This document shows, in pieces, positions 26,382-37,515 of a stretch of DNA of 64,000 bases. The translations under genes were made by a program, and so were the position numbers. The notes under the pieces are model-generated. The model did not search any database and was not told where the DNA came from. It worked only from the letters and a program-made list of their open reading frames with translations. Source of the DNA: Halomonas sp. SpR1 (GTDB lineage: Bacteria > Pseudomonadota > Gammaproteobacteria > Pseudomonadales > Halomonadaceae); NCBI RefSeq assembly GCF_031010175.1, contig NZ_JAUAMB010000020.1:1-64000 (forward strand), in the 5' to 3' direction. Numbering within the stretch: position 1 is the first letter of the stretch; the number at the start of each line of letters is the position of its first letter.

Positions 26382-29216
26382 ATGCAACAAGGCATAATGG
26401 AGTTGATGTGGCGTTCCTCTCACGTTAGTGGCGGCAATGTTCACTACGTGGAAGCGCTTTACGAGCAGTACCTCGCCGATCCTGAGTCTGTCCCTGACGA
26501 ATGGCGCAGCTATTTTGACCAGTTGCCGCGCCCCGAGGGCAGTGCCTCCCACGATGTACCACTAAGCCCAGTCCGTGATCAGTTCTACCAGTTGGGGCGC
26601 GAAAGTCGTCCGGGCCGTGTAGTCGCCGCTGCCGATAGCGGTGAAAACAAGAAGCAGGTAAAAGTCCTGCAGCTGATTAACGCTTACCGCTTCCGTGGCC
26701 ATCAAAAGGCCAATATTGACCCGCTAGGACTGCGTAATCCTACCCCCGTCCCCGATCTCGATCTGTCCTTTCATCAGCTCTCAAAAGCTGATCTGGACAC
26801 CGAGTTCCAAACCGGTTCTTTCTTTTTAGGCATCGACAAAGCGCCACTGCGCGACATCGTGGATGCGTTGGAGCGCACTTACTGCCGCTCCATCGGCTGC
26901 GAGATCATGCATATCGTCGATACCGAAGAGAAGCGCTGGTTGCAGCGGCGTTTTGAGTCGGTACGCAGTGCGCCTGATTTCAGCCCTGATGTGCGTAAGC
27001 ACGTGCTGGAGCGTTTGACGGCCGCCGAAGGTTTGGAGAATTACCTGGCATCCAAGTATCCAGGTACCAAGCGTTTTGGTCTGGAAGGTGGTGAGTCATT
27101 TGTGCCGATGATGGACGAACTTATCCAGCGTGCCGGCGGTTATGGCACCAAGGAAGTGGTCATCGGTATGGCGCACCGTGGGCGACTCAATCTGTTGGTC
27201 AATATTTTGGGTAAAAACCCAGCTGACTTGATCGATGAGTTCGACGGCAAGAAAGTCATCGAGCGCGGCTCAGGCGATGTGAAATATCACCAGGGTTTCA
27301 GTTCAAACGTCATGTCCCCGGGCGGTGAAGTCCATTTGGCGATGTCGTTTAACCCGTCGCACCTGGAAATTGTCGCACCTGTCGTAGAGGGTTCGGTGCG
27401 TGCCCGCCAGGATCGCCGTAACGACGAAGAGGGCAGCAAAGTGCTGCCGATCAACGTCCACGGCGACGCGGCGTTTGCCGGTCAAGGTGTGGTGATGGAG
27501 ACATTCCAGATGTCCCAGACCCGTGCTTATAAAACCGGTGGCACTGTCCACATTGTGATTAACAACCAAGTGGGCTTTACCACCTCGCATCCGCTGGATG
27601 CGCGCTCTACCGAGTACTGCACTGATATTGCCAAGATGGTTCAAGCGCCTATTTTTCATGTTAATGGCGATGACCCAGACGCAGTGCTACACGCCACCCA
27701 AGTCGCTCTCGACTATCGCCAGCAGTTCAAGAAGGACGTGGTGATTGATCTCGTTTGCTACCGTCGTCGTGGCCATAACGAAGCTGACGAGCCGTCAGGC
27801 ACGCAGCCGATGATGTACGCCAAGATCAAAGATCATCCTTCTGCGCGTTCGCTATATGCCAAGCGCTTGGTTGAGCAAGGCGTGCTCTCCGAAGAAGACG
27901 CCAAAGCGATGGTCGAAACCTATCGTGATGATCTGGTGGCAGGCAACCACGTTGCCAATGCTCTGGTGCAAGAGCCCAACGCTTCGCTGTTCGTTGACTG
28001 GGCGCCTTACCTGGGCCACGAATGGTCTGGCGATGCCGACACGACCTTTGATATGAAGCGTCTGCAGCAGCTAGCGGCGCGCATGTGCGAGGTGCCGGAT
28101 GGCGTCGAAGTACAGCGCCAAGTGGCCAAGATTTATGAAGACCGGCGTAAAATGCAGGCCGGTGGCTTGGGGCTTAACTGGGGCTTTGCGGAAACGCTGG
28201 CCTACGCCACGCTGCTTGATCAAGGCCACCCAATCCGAATTACCGGGCAAGACGTGGGACGCGGTACGTTCTCCCACCGTCATGCGGTGGTGCATAACCA
28301 GAAAGACGGCACTACCTATGTGCCACTACAGAACATGGCCGATGGTCAGCCGCGTTTCACTATCCACGACTCCTTCTTGTCAGAAGAAGCCGTGCTGGCG
28401 TTTGAGTATGGCTACTCAACCACCGCGCCAAATGATTTGGTGATTTGGGAAGCCCAGTTTGGTGACTTCTTCAACGGCGCCCAGGTAGTCGTGGATCAGT
28501 TCATCTCCTCAGGTGAAACCAAGTGGGGCCGGGTGTGTGGTTTAACCATGCTGTTGCCACACGGCTATGAAGGCCAGGGGCCTGAGCACTCTTCGGCGCG
28601 CTTGGAGCGCTTCCTGCAAATGTGTGCTGAACACAATATGCAGGTCTGTGTACCCACCACGCCCGGGCAGATTTACCATCTACTGCGTCGTCAGGTGATT
28701 CGTCCGCTGCGGAAGCCGCTGGTGGTAATGACACCTAAATCGCTGCTGCGTCATAAAGAAGCGACGTCGAGCCTTGAAGATCTGGCCCACGGCAAGTTCC
28801 ACATGGTGCTCGCCGACCAGGCAGATCTCGCGCCGGAGAAGGTCACCCGCGTTGTGCTATGTGCTGGCAAGGTCTACTACGACTTAGCCGCGTGGCGCGC
28901 TGAGAATGAGCGTCATGACACGGCAATTGTACGTCTTGAACAGCTCTACCCCTTCCCGAAAGAAGAGCTTCTGGAAGCGCTGCAAGACTATACCAGCGTA
29001 GAGGATATTGTGTGGTGCCAGGAAGAGCCGCTCAATCAGGGGGCTTGGTACTCCAGTCAGCACAATATGCGTGCAGTGGCCGATATGATTAAAGATGGCC
29101 TCGGTCGCGAGTTGAAATTTGCCGGACGTCCTGCCTCTGCTGCCCCAGCAGCTGGCTATATGTCCGTCCACACTGAACAGCAGCGCCAGCTGGTGGAAGA
29201 CGCTTTTAATTTATAA
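26382..29216 (+). CDS. sucA: 2-oxoglutarate dehydrogenase E1 component
   Basis: 944-residue thiamine-diphosphate decarboxylase of the 2-oxoglutarate dehydrogenase complex. Start at 26382 gives MQQGIMELMWRSSHVSGG, the standard SucA N-terminus that binds E2; the frame extends 30 codons further upstream but that segment is unlike the family. GMAHRGRLNLLVNILGK, the ThDP motif GDAAFAGQGVVMETFQ and YRRRGHNEADEPSGTQP are present. C-terminal substrate and allosteric parts are intact. It is followed by sucB after 38 bases. Confidence 0.96.
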   Translation: MQQGIMELMWRSSHVSGGNVHYVEALYEQYLADPESVPDEWRSYFDQLPRPEGSASHDVPLSPVRDQFYQLGRESRPGRVVAAADSGENKKQVKVLQLINAYRFRGHQKANIDPLGLRNPTPVPDLDLSFHQLSKADLDTEFQTGSFFLGIDKAPLRDIVDALERTYCRSIGCEIMHIVDTEEKRWLQRRFESVRSAPDFSPDVRKHVLERLTAAEGLENYLASKYPGTKRFGLEGGESFVPMMDELIQRAGGYGTKEVVIGMAHRGRLNLLVNILGKNPADLIDEFDGKKVIERGSGDVKYHQGFSSNVMSPGGEVHLAMSFNPSHLEIVAPVVEGSVRARQDRRNDEEGSKVLPINVHGDAAFAGQGVVMETFQMSQTRAYKTGGTVHIVINNQVGFTTSHPLDARSTEYCTDIAKMVQAPIFHVNGDDPDAVLHATQVALDYRQQFKKDVVIDLVCYRRRGHNEADEPSGTQPMMYAKIKDHPSARSLYAKRLVEQGVLSEEDAKAMVETYRDDLVAGNHVANALVQEPNASLFVDWAPYLGHEWSGDADTTFDMKRLQQLAARMCEVPDGVEVQRQVAKIYEDRRKMQAGGLGLNWGFAETLAYATLLDQGHPIRITGQDVGRGTFSHRHAVVHNQKDGTTYVPLQNMADGQPRFTIHDSFLSEEAVLAFEYGYSTTAPNDLVIWEAQFGDFFNGAQVVVDQFISSGETKWGRVCGLTMLLPHGYEGQGPEHSSARLERFLQMCAEHNMQVCVPTTPGQIYHLLRRQVIRPLRKPLVVMTPKSLLRHKEATSSLEDLAHGKFHMVLADQADLAPEKVTRVVLCAGKVYYDLAAWRAENERHDTAIVRLEQLYPFPKEELLEALQDYTSVEDIVWCQEEPLNQGAWYSSQHNMRAVADMIKDGLGRELKFAGRPASAAPAAGYMSVHTEQQRQLVEDAFNL

Positions 29217-29254
29217 GCGGCCACTGGATTTAGAGAACACATAAGGGAAACGAC

Positions 29255-30838
29255 ATGGCTACTGAGATCAAAGCGCCAACCTTTCCGGAATCCGTTGCCG
29301 AAGGCACAGTGGCGGCGTGGCATAAAAAGCCGGGTGACAGCGTTGAGCGTGACGAGCTGATTGTTGAGATCGAAACCGACAAAGTGGTGCTAGAAGTCGT
29401 CGCACCGGAAGCGGGTACCCTGACCGACGTGATGGCCGAAGAGGGCGATACCGTTCAGTCAGAGCAGGTGCTGGGCAAAATCGGTGAAGGCAGCGCGTCT
29501 GGCGACAGCAGCAAGAAAGAAGAGAAATCTTCTGGCGATGACAGCGCTGAAAAATCTGAAGAGAAATCTGAAGGCAAGAAAGAAGAGAAAAAAGCCAGCG
29601 GTGGCGGCAAGCAGCATGATGTAAAAGCCCCCAGCTTCCCTGAGTCGATTCAGGAAGGCACCGTGGCTACCTGGCACAAAAAAGTCGGCGAAGCGGTCAA
29701 GCGCGATGACGTGCTGGCCGATATCGAAACCGACAAGGTTGTGCTGGAAGTCGTGGCACCGGCCGATGGCGCCCTGGCTGAAATTAAAGCCGAAGAGGGT
29801 AGCCAGGTGGAATCTGAAGCCATCCTTGCGACCTTCACCGAAGGCGCGGGTGGCGACAGCGGTGACGATAGCGGCAGCGAATCAGCGTCCGCAAAAGCAG
29901 ACAGCAGCGATGACGATGGCGCCGATGAGAAAGTGGGCGACAAGATCCTCGCCCCGGCTGCGCGTAAAATGGTTGCCGAGCATGATCTGGATGTTGCCAA
30001 GATTGAGGGCACCGGCAAAGGTGGCCGCATCTTGAAGGAAGACGTTCAGAAAGCGGTTAAAGATGGTTCCGCCAAGAAAACTGCGAAAGCTGCTGCCGCA
30101 CCGGCGAAATCAGCCGCTGCACCGGCTGCCGAAGGTGAGCGCGTCGAGAAGCGTGTTCCCATGAGCCGCCTGCGTCAAACCATCGCCAAGCGCTTGGTTC
30201 AAGCGCAGCAAACTGCGGCGATGCTGACCACGTACAACGAAGTGGACATGACTGAAATCATGGCCCTGCGTGCGCAATACAAAGATACGTTCCTAAAAGC
30301 TCACGATATCAAGCTGGGCTTTATGGGCTTCTTTGTTAAAGCGGCTTCAGAAGCGCTCAAGCGTTATCCGGATGTGAACGCCTCCATCGACGGCACCGAC
30401 ATCGTCTATCACGGCTATCAGGATATCGGCGTTGCCGTATCCACCGATCGTGGTCTGGTCGTGCCGGTACTGCGTGACACCGACAGCATGAAAATTGCTG
30501 ACGTCGAGCGCACGATTGTTGATTTCGGCAAGCGTGGTCGTGACGGTAAGCTGGGCATGGACGACATGATCGGCGGCACCTTTACCATCACCAATGGCGG
30601 CACCTTCGGTTCCTTGATGTCGACCCCGATCATCAATCCGCCGCAAACCGCTATCTTGGGCATGCACAAAATCCAGGATCGTCCGATGGCAATCAACGGC
30701 AAGGTCGAGATTCGCCCGATGATGTATCTGGCGCTCTCTTACGACCACCGTATGATCGACGGCAAAGACGCCGTTCAATTCTTGGTCACTTTGAAAGAAT
30801 TGCTGGAAGACCCGGCACGTCTGTTGCTGGATATCTAA
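29255..30838 (+). CDS. sucB: Dihydrolipoyl succinyltransferase (E2) with two lipoyl domains
   Basis: 527 residues, about 120 longer than the usual single-lipoyl SucB. Two lipoyl domains, each with the [12 protein letters not shown] sequence, carry lipoyl lysines at about residues 43 and 161. They are joined by a Lys/Glu/Ser-rich linker (about 78-116). The E1/E3-binding domain ([34 protein letters not shown]) is at about 230-270. The catalytic acetyltransferase-type core ends with the active-site His near residue 498 ([13 protein letters not shown]). The [14 protein letters not shown] and SFPESI features mark it as the succinyl, not acetyl, E2. AAGGGA precedes the start. Confidence 0.95.
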   Translation: MATEIKAPTFPESVAEGTVAAWHKKPGDSVERDELIVEIETDKVVLEVVAPEAGTLTDVMAEEGDTVQSEQVLGKIGEGSASGDSSKKEEKSSGDDSAEKSEEKSEGKKEEKKASGGGKQHDVKAPSFPESIQEGTVATWHKKVGEAVKRDDVLADIETDKVVLEVVAPADGALAEIKAEEGSQVESEAILATFTEGAGGDSGDDSGSESASAKADSSDDDGADEKVGDKILAPAARKMVAEHDLDVAKIEGTGKGGRILKEDVQKAVKDGSAKKTAKAAAAPAKSAAAPAAEGERVEKRVPMSRLRQTIAKRLVQAQQTAAMLTTYNEVDMTEIMALRAQYKDTFLKAHDIKLGFMGFFVKAASEALKRYPDVNASIDGTDIVYHGYQDIGVAVSTDRGLVVPVLRDTDSMKIADVERTIVDFGKRGRDGKLGMDDMIGGTFTITNGGTFGSLMSTPIINPPQTAILGMHKIQDRPMAINGKVEIRPMMYLALSYDHRMIDGKDAVQFLVTLKELLEDPARLLLDI

Positions 30839-30889
30839 AGCATAAGCGTCGTATTGATTGTAATAGTGATTGATTACGCTACGGCTTAA

Positions 30890-32413
<1,524 letters not shown>

Positions 32414-32432
32414 TTCAGTCAGCAACAACGAA

Positions 32433-32455
32433 GCGCCACCTTTTAAAGGTGGCGC
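32433..32455 (+). terminator. Hairpin after lpd
   Basis: Perfect 11-bp stem GCGCCACCTTT/AAAGGTGGCGC with a single-base centre, 20 bases after lpd. No T-run follows, so termination may be partial, with read-through to sucCD. Confidence 0.6.
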
Positions 32456-32493
32456 AAACTTTCGGCTTTGTCTTAATCCACAAAGATCGAAAG

Positions 32494-32562
32494 AACGGGG
32501 GTGACCAGCTCTTTTAAGACCGTTCTTGTAAGACGGTTCTTAAAAGAAAACTGGTCACCGTT
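32494..32562. repeat. Long nested inverted repeat before sucC
   Basis: Outer arms AACGG-GG-GTGACCAG (32494-32508) and CTGGTCACCGTT (32551-32562) enclose a second pair, CTTTTAAGA-CCGT and ACGG-T-TCTTAAAAG. The whole folds as a nearly continuous stem of about 25 pairs, 30 bases before the sucC start. There is no T-run; it could be an RNA-processing, stabilising or recombination-derived element. Confidence 0.55.
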
Positions 32563-32592
32563 CGAGTCACATGCAACCAATGGCATGAATCG

Positions 32593-33759
32593 ATGAATCT
32601 TCACGAGTATCAAGGTAAACAGCTGTTTGCCGATTATGGTTTACCAGTGTCTAAAGGCTTTGCAGTCGACACTCCCGAAGAAGCCGAAGAGGCTTGCAAA
32701 AAAATCGGTGGTGACATGTGGGTGGTTAAAGCCCAGGTGCACGCCGGTGGCCGTGGTAAAGCGGGTGGCGTTAAGCTGATTAAAGACCCGGCTGAAGCCA
32801 AAGCTTTTGCTGAGCAGTGGCTGGGTAAGAACCTGGTGACTTTCCAGACTGATGAAAAAGGTCAGCCAGTTGCCAAGATTTTGGTTGAAACCTGCACTGA
32901 TATCGCCGACGAGCTGTATCTCGGTGCCGTTGTCGACCGTACTACCCGCCGTGTGGTCTTTATGGCCTCTACCGAAGGTGGTGTAGAAATTGAAACGGTT
33001 GCAGAAGAGACACCGGAAAAGATTCTTAAAGCTGAAATCGATCCGCTGGTCGGCGCACAGCCGTACCAGGCGCGTGAGCTAGCCTTTGCGCTGGGCCTGA
33101 AAGGCGACCAGATCAAGCAGTTCACCAAGATCTTCCTGGGTCTTTCCAAGCTGTTCCACGAGAAAGATCTTGCCCTGTTGGAAATCAACCCGCTGGTCGT
33201 GACCGAAGAAGGCAACCTGCACTGCCTGGACGCCAAGCTGGGTCTGGATAGCAACGCGCTTTACCGTCACCCCGATCTGCAGGCCATGCGCGACCCGTCT
33301 CAAGAAGACCAGCGTGAAGCCGATGCGGCGAAGTGGGAACTTAACTATGTCGCGCTTGATGGCAACATCGGCTGCATGGTTAACGGCGCAGGTTTGGCCA
33401 TGGGTACCATGGACATCGTCAACCTGAGCGGCGGCAAGCCAGCTAACTTCCTGGATGTTGGTGGCGGCGCTACCAAGGAGCGCGTGGCAGAAGCGTTCAA
33501 GATCATCCTCTCTGACGACAATGTTAAAGCCGTACTGGTCAACATCTTCGGCGGTATCGTACGTTGTGACATGATTGCTGAAGGCATTATCGGTGCCGTT
33601 GAGCAAGTAGGTGTCAACGTACCGGTTGTTGTACGTCTTGAAGGTAACAACGCCGAGCTGGGCACTGAGAAATTAGCGTCTAGCGGTCTGAACATCATCG
33701 CGGCTACCAGTCTGACCGACGCGGCTCAGCAGGTCGTTAAAGCGGCGGAGGGCAAGTAA
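32593..33759 (+). CDS. sucC: Succinyl-CoA synthetase beta subunit
   Basis: 388-residue ATP-grasp subunit. [22 protein letters not shown], the nucleotide loop [29 protein letters not shown] and the C-terminal [13 protein letters not shown] are all typical. It converts succinyl-CoA to succinate with phosphorylation of ADP/GDP together with SucD. No clear Shine-Dalgarno precedes ATG 32593, and the long inverted repeat lies immediately upstream. The stop overlaps the sucD start (TAATG). Confidence 0.97.
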   Translation: MNLHEYQGKQLFADYGLPVSKGFAVDTPEEAEEACKKIGGDMWVVKAQVHAGGRGKAGGVKLIKDPAEAKAFAEQWLGKNLVTFQTDEKGQPVAKILVETCTDIADELYLGAVVDRTTRRVVFMASTEGGVEIETVAEETPEKILKAEIDPLVGAQPYQARELAFALGLKGDQIKQFTKIFLGLSKLFHEKDLALLEINPLVVTEEGNLHCLDAKLGLDSNALYRHPDLQAMRDPSQEDQREADAAKWELNYVALDGNIGCMVNGAGLAMGTMDIVNLSGGKPANFLDVGGGATKERVAEAFKIILSDDNVKAVLVNIFGGIVRCDMIAEGIIGAVEQVGVNVPVVVRLEGNNAELGTEKLASSGLNIIAATSLTDAAQQVVKAAEGK

Positions 33760-34631
33760 TGAGCATCCTGATCGATAAGAACACCAAGGTCATCTGCCAG
33801 GGCTTTACCGGTGGCCAGGGCACGTTCCACTCCGAGCAGGCGATTGCCTATGGTACGCAAATGGTCGGTGGTGTTACACCGGGTAAAGGCGGCCAGGAGC
33901 ACCTCGGCCTGCCCGTTTTCAACACCGTGAAAGAAGCGGTCGAGAAAACCGGCGCGGAAGCCAGCGTTATCTACGTACCGGCACCGTTCTGTAAAGACTC
34001 AATCCTGGAAGCGGCTAACGCCGGTATCAAGCTGATTGTGTGTATCACTGAAGGCATCGCTACGCTCGATATGCTCGAAGCCAAAGTGAAGTGTGACGAG
34101 CTGGGCGTTCGCCTGATTGGCCCGAACTGCCCGGGTGTTATCACTCCGGGCGAATGCAAAATCGGCATCATGCCGGGGCACATTCACCAGCCGGGTCGCG
34201 TGGGTATCGTATCGCGTTCGGGTACCCTGACTTACGAAGCCGTTAAGCAGACCACTGATCACGGTTTCGGTCAGTCTACCTGTGTTGGTATCGGCGGTGA
34301 CCCGATCCCGGGTTCTAGCTTCATCGACATCCTTGCGATGTTCGAGAAGGATCCGAAAACCGAAGCCATCGTCATGATCGGTGAAATCGGTGGTACGGCT
34401 GAAGAAGAAGCGGCGGCTTACATCAAGGCCAACGTTTCCAAGCCTGTGGTTTCCTACATTGCCGGTGTGACTGCACCCCCTGGCAAGCGTATGGGCCATG
34501 CGGGCGCCATCATCTCTGGCGGTAAAGGTACTGCTGATGAGAAGTTTGCTGCTCTTGAAGACGCCGGTGTCAAAACCGTGCGTTCTTTGGCTGAAATCGG
34601 CGACGCGCTGAAACAAGTCACTGGCTGGTAA
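33759..34631 (+). CDS. sucD: Succinyl-CoA synthetase alpha subunit
   Basis: 290 residues. CoA-binding Rossmann segment [15 protein letters not shown], phosphorylated His in [18 protein letters not shown], and [13 protein letters not shown]. Start overlaps the sucC stop, implying translational coupling. It ends the citrate-cycle cluster and is followed by a strong bidirectional terminator. Confidence 0.97.
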   Translation: MSILIDKNTKVICQGFTGGQGTFHSEQAIAYGTQMVGGVTPGKGGQEHLGLPVFNTVKEAVEKTGAEASVIYVPAPFCKDSILEAANAGIKLIVCITEGIATLDMLEAKVKCDELGVRLIGPNCPGVITPGECKIGIMPGHIHQPGRVGIVSRSGTLTYEAVKQTTDHGFGQSTCVGIGGDPIPGSSFIDILAMFEKDPKTEAIVMIGEIGGTAEEEAAAYIKANVSKPVVSYIAGVTAPPGKRMGHAGAIISGGKGTADEKFAALEDAGVKTVRSLAEIGDALKQVTGW

Positions 34632-34655
34632 GCCATCGACGTTCTGCTGCACGCT

Positions 34656-34683
34656 ATAAGGGCGCCCCTAGGGGCGCCCTTAT
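34656..34683. terminator. Bidirectional terminator after sucD
   Basis: A perfect 28-base palindrome (ATAAGGGCGCCCCT and its mirror) lies between the convergent sucD and flippase-like genes. Stem is very GC-rich with a short T-rich exit on both sides. Confidence 0.85.
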
Positions 34684-34706
34684 TCATTCCAGGTCATTAA
34701 ATATTG

Positions 34707-35732
34707 CTATGGAGTGGGTGAACGGTGCAGCATGCGGCAGCTATATAAAATAAACAGCGGTGCGCCCGCCGCTAGATAAAGATGGTAGCTCACCAAACGC
34801 CATACCAGTACCGCTGCAGCGGCTTGTTCGCGTTCCATCAGCGGCAGCAATAGCGTCCCCACGCCCACCTCCGCAGCACCTGCGCCGCCGGGCAGAAAGC
34901 TGAACTGGCTGGCAGCCATGGCCAGCATTTGGGTTAGAAACGTCCACATCCAATCTGCATGGCCGCCTACCCCCAGCACTGCTAAATAGAGCAAGCTATA
35001 GCGCATCAGCCAATGCATAGTGGTCAGTAGTAGCATCGCGAACAGCGTAGTGCGGGGCAGCTCAAGCGTCACCTTTAATGCATGCCGGCAGCGTAAAAGG
35101 CGCCGTGCCAGCCAGCGTCGCCGATAGCGGCTTGGCCAGGGCGTGTTCACACTGGTTGAGCGCAATAGGCTAGGTAAATAGCGCATTACCACAATCATCA
35201 ATGTGGCCATAAAGGCTAAACCGGCCAGTGCCCACTGCACTAAAGATTGATGTGGCCATTGGGTGTCGCTTAGCAACGAAAACAGCACCAGACCGCTCAG
35301 CATCGCCAGGAAGAACAGTAGGTCACAGCCTTGATCAATCAGGAACATTGCCGCGCCCTTGGCAGGCGGAAAGCCACGTTGGGCAAGCAGCATCAGTAGG
35401 GTGACCGGGCCACCGCTGCCGCCTGGGGTGGCACATAGCGCAAACTTGGACGCCAGCTCAATACCCAGTGCGCCGCGCTGACCTAGCCTGCCGGCTCGAC
35501 CATCCAGCATCAAGCGCATTCTCATCGCATTAAAATTCCAGCATAGAAACGCTAACAAAAGCATTAATAGCAACAGTTCGAGTGGAAACTGCTTTACCCG
35601 CTGTAACGCCTCTGCGCCGCCCAGCCAGGCGGTAAGCACCAGTGGTGCCATCAGCGCCAAGGCAATCATTACGCTATGGATGGGGCGCCACTTGAGTAGC
35701 TGGTGACGATTAGTGGTGTTGGTTGAGTGCAT
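34707..35732 (-). CDS. Lysylphosphatidylglycerol-synthase-TM/flippase-like membrane protein
   Basis: About 341 residues with eight or so transmembrane helices, of the family that includes the MprF flippase half and AglD-like proteins. Typical motifs are a charged segment ELASKFALCATPGGSGGPVTL and, near the end, FSFLPGGAGAAEVGVGTLL. The start at 35732 (MHSTNTTNRHQ) lies inside the end of the preceding glycosyltransferase gene, a 23-base overlap; the frame is open for 74 further codons but that part overlaps the glycosyltransferase. It probably handles a lipid-linked product of the partner enzyme (inference). Confidence 0.82.
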   Translation of the reverse strand: MHSTNTTNRHQLLKWRPIHSVMIALALMAPLVLTAWLGGAEALQRVKQFPLELLLLMLLLAFLCWNFNAMRMRLMLDGRAGRLGQRGALGIELASKFALCATPGGSGGPVTLLMLLAQRGFPPAKGAAMFLIDQGCDLLFFLAMLSGLVLFSLLSDTQWPHQSLVQWALAGLAFMATLMIVVMRYLPSLLRSTSVNTPWPSRYRRRWLARRLLRCRHALKVTLELPRTTLFAMLLLTTMHWLMRYSLLYLAVLGVGGHADWMWTFLTQMLAMAASQFSFLPGGAGAAEVGVGTLLLPLMEREQAAAAVLVWRLVSYHLYLAAGAPLFILYSCRMLHRSPTP

Positions 35733-36828
35733 ACGGCTGGCTGTCGTGGCAAAGATGCTGATAGTGCTCAAGCAGTGAATGCATAACGCCATCCCAGTTG
35801 AAGTGGCGCTCCACATGGCGGCGCGCGTAGTGACCGCTGGCAGCAATATCATTACTGAACAGCGCCACACACGCCTCAGCCATGGCCGTCGGGTCAAGCG
35901 GCTTACATAAAATGCCCGCCCCCAACGGCACGTTTTCTGCCAGCGCGCCCGCATTTGCTGCTATTACCGGAAGGCCACTGGCCATGGCTTCCTGGGCAAT
36001 TAAGCCAAAGGTTTCGCGGGTGCCAGCATGCAGCAACGCATCGCTACTGGCGAGGGCTTTGGCCACCTCGTGGGCGCCACAGCAGCGGTCGACAATGGTG
36101 ACATTGCTGGGTGTCTGGTGCGGCATGCCGGGCCCCATCAGCAGCAAATGGAAATTGCTGCCTAACTGGCGCATCGTCGCCAGCAGTACGTCAATATTTT
36201 TCTCGCGGGAGTTACGCCCCACAAAGATCAGTAGCTTTTTGTCGTTGGGTATGCCCATGGCTTGGCGAAAAGCAGGGTCACGCTGCTGGGGATTAAACTG
36301 TGCCAAATCGACTCCCAATGGCTGAACGCGAACGTTATCGATGCCCCAATCCCGCAGGCGGTTCGCCATGGCGTTACAGGGGGCCAGTACGCTATCAAAC
36401 TGACTATAGAGTGTCGTGACATAGTGGGTTAAGCGTTTCTCAACGTAGCGCCCAAAGCGATCCCCCATCAAGCGCGGAAGATCAGAGTGATAGAAGCCCA
36501 CCACCGGTACGCCGAGCCGCTGACCCGCGGCCAGCGCTGCCCATGCCGTTACGTACGGGTCGCCAGCCTCAATCAGATCAGGCCTTAGAGCAATCAAGGT
36601 ATCGCGCCAGGGTGAACTACGTAGCGGAAAACGGTAGCCCTGGCCCAGGGGCAGGTGTAGTGCCGGTAAGGTGTGATGGTCGCCCAAACTATCGCGCTCC
36701 GCTCCCGGCACCAGCAGGCTGGTACGCAACTGAGGAATGCGCGAAAAAACGCGATGCTTGGCCTGCAAATAGGTACGCACGCCGCCGCTGGCGGGGGCAT
36801 GAAACATCGTCACATCGGCAATGTGCAA
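35710..36828 (-). CDS. Family 4 glycosyltransferase
   Basis: About 372 residues, GT-B fold. The start is probably the TTG at 36828, five bases after GGAGG, giving an N-terminus HIADVTMFHAPASGGVRTYL with the glycine-rich acceptor loop. GVPVVGFYHSDLPRL and LGVDLAQFNP follow. The C-terminal nucleotide-sugar site is ETFGLIAQEAMASGLPVIAA (EX7E motif). It resembles enzymes that mannosylate or glucosylate lipids. It is translationally coupled to the membrane protein that follows; together they suggest glycolipid synthesis and flipping. Confidence 0.88.
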   Translation of the reverse strand: MHIADVTMFHAPASGGVRTYLQAKHRVFSRIPQLRTSLLVPGAERDSLGDHHTLPALHLPLGQGYRFPLRSSPWRDTLIALRPDLIEAGDPYVTAWAALAAGQRLGVPVVGFYHSDLPRLMGDRFGRYVEKRLTHYVTTLYSQFDSVLAPCNAMANRLRDWGIDNVRVQPLGVDLAQFNPQQRDPAFRQAMGIPNDKKLLIFVGRNSREKNIDVLLATMRQLGSNFHLLLMGPGMPHQTPSNVTIVDRCCGAHEVAKALASSDALLHAGTRETFGLIAQEAMASGLPVIAANAGALAENVPLGAGILCKPLDPTAMAEACVALFSNDIAASGHYARRHVERHFNWDGVMHSLLEHYQHLCHDSQPYALNQHH

Positions 36829-36935
36829 GCTAACCTCCAACCCTACAAAGTGTCATCGTTTCACCATAAAGGAGAAATAAGTCAGTTCGACGACACCTGA
36901 ACCGGTGCGCTGGGCTAGTTCTAAAGCTAAGATAG

Positions 36936-36962
36936 TATAAATACCATCCATATGGATGGTAT
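36936..36962 (+). promoter_or_regulatory. -10 element and 22-bp perfect palindrome
   Basis: TATAAA at 36936-36941 runs into a perfect 22-bp palindrome at 36941-36962 (half-site ATACCATCCAT). Its position over the transcription start of the ribbon-helix-helix gene fits an autoregulatory operator. Confidence 0.65.
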
Positions 36963-37029
36963 GTGGAGCCTATTTGAGTGTTATAGTGCCAATGAGATGT
37001 TCAATGACGAGCACAACGAGGCTTCACAC

Positions 37030-37446
37030 ATGAGCGTGCATGAACTGCGCCGCAAGGGCGGCGACTCCAGCGAGAAGATCACTATCAATCTGGGCGTGGT
37101 TGATCTGGGGCAGATCGATCTGCTGGTACAGGAAGGGTTCTACTCCAACCGAACCGATCTGATCCGAACAGCCATTCGCAATCAATTGGCGAAACATGCT
37201 GATGTCGTCAGAGAGACGGTTACTCGCAAGTCGTTTGTACTCGGGCTTGAGCACTACAGTCGCTCGGATCTGGAGGCTTTACAGTCGGCAGGGGAAAAGT
37301 TGCAGATTCAGGTGTTGGGCATGGCCAGTATTGCCGACGATGTAACACCGGAGCTTGCCCTTGCCACTATCGAGTCGGTGGTGGTGTTGGGGGCTTTAAA
37401 TGCCAGTAAAGCGGTTAAGGCCGCTCTAGCGGATCGCATTCACTGA
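37030..37446 (+). CDS. Ribbon-helix-helix (CopG/NikR-like) regulator
   Basis: 138 residues from ATG 37030, which has GAGG 8 bases upstream; an earlier in-frame ATG at 36952 lies inside the palindrome and is unlikely. The RHH DNA-binding unit is EKITINLGVVDLGQIDLLVQEGFYSNRTDLIRTAIRNQL (about residues 14-52): one beta-strand and two helices. The C-terminal half (IQVLGMASIADDVTPELALATIESVVVLGALNA) is a predicted sensory or oligomerising part without nickel-site His residues. It is followed by the PHB-depolymerase-like gene, a possible target. Confidence 0.8.
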   Translation: MSVHELRRKGGDSSEKITINLGVVDLGQIDLLVQEGFYSNRTDLIRTAIRNQLAKHADVVRETVTRKSFVLGLEHYSRSDLEALQSAGEKLQIQVLGMASIADDVTPELALATIESVVVLGALNASKAVKAALADRIH

Positions 37447-37515
37447 AGCACGCCAGCAAACAGCTACCGGCCTCTCAACTGGCCACCACTGAATCATTAA
37501 ATAGGGATATTAATC

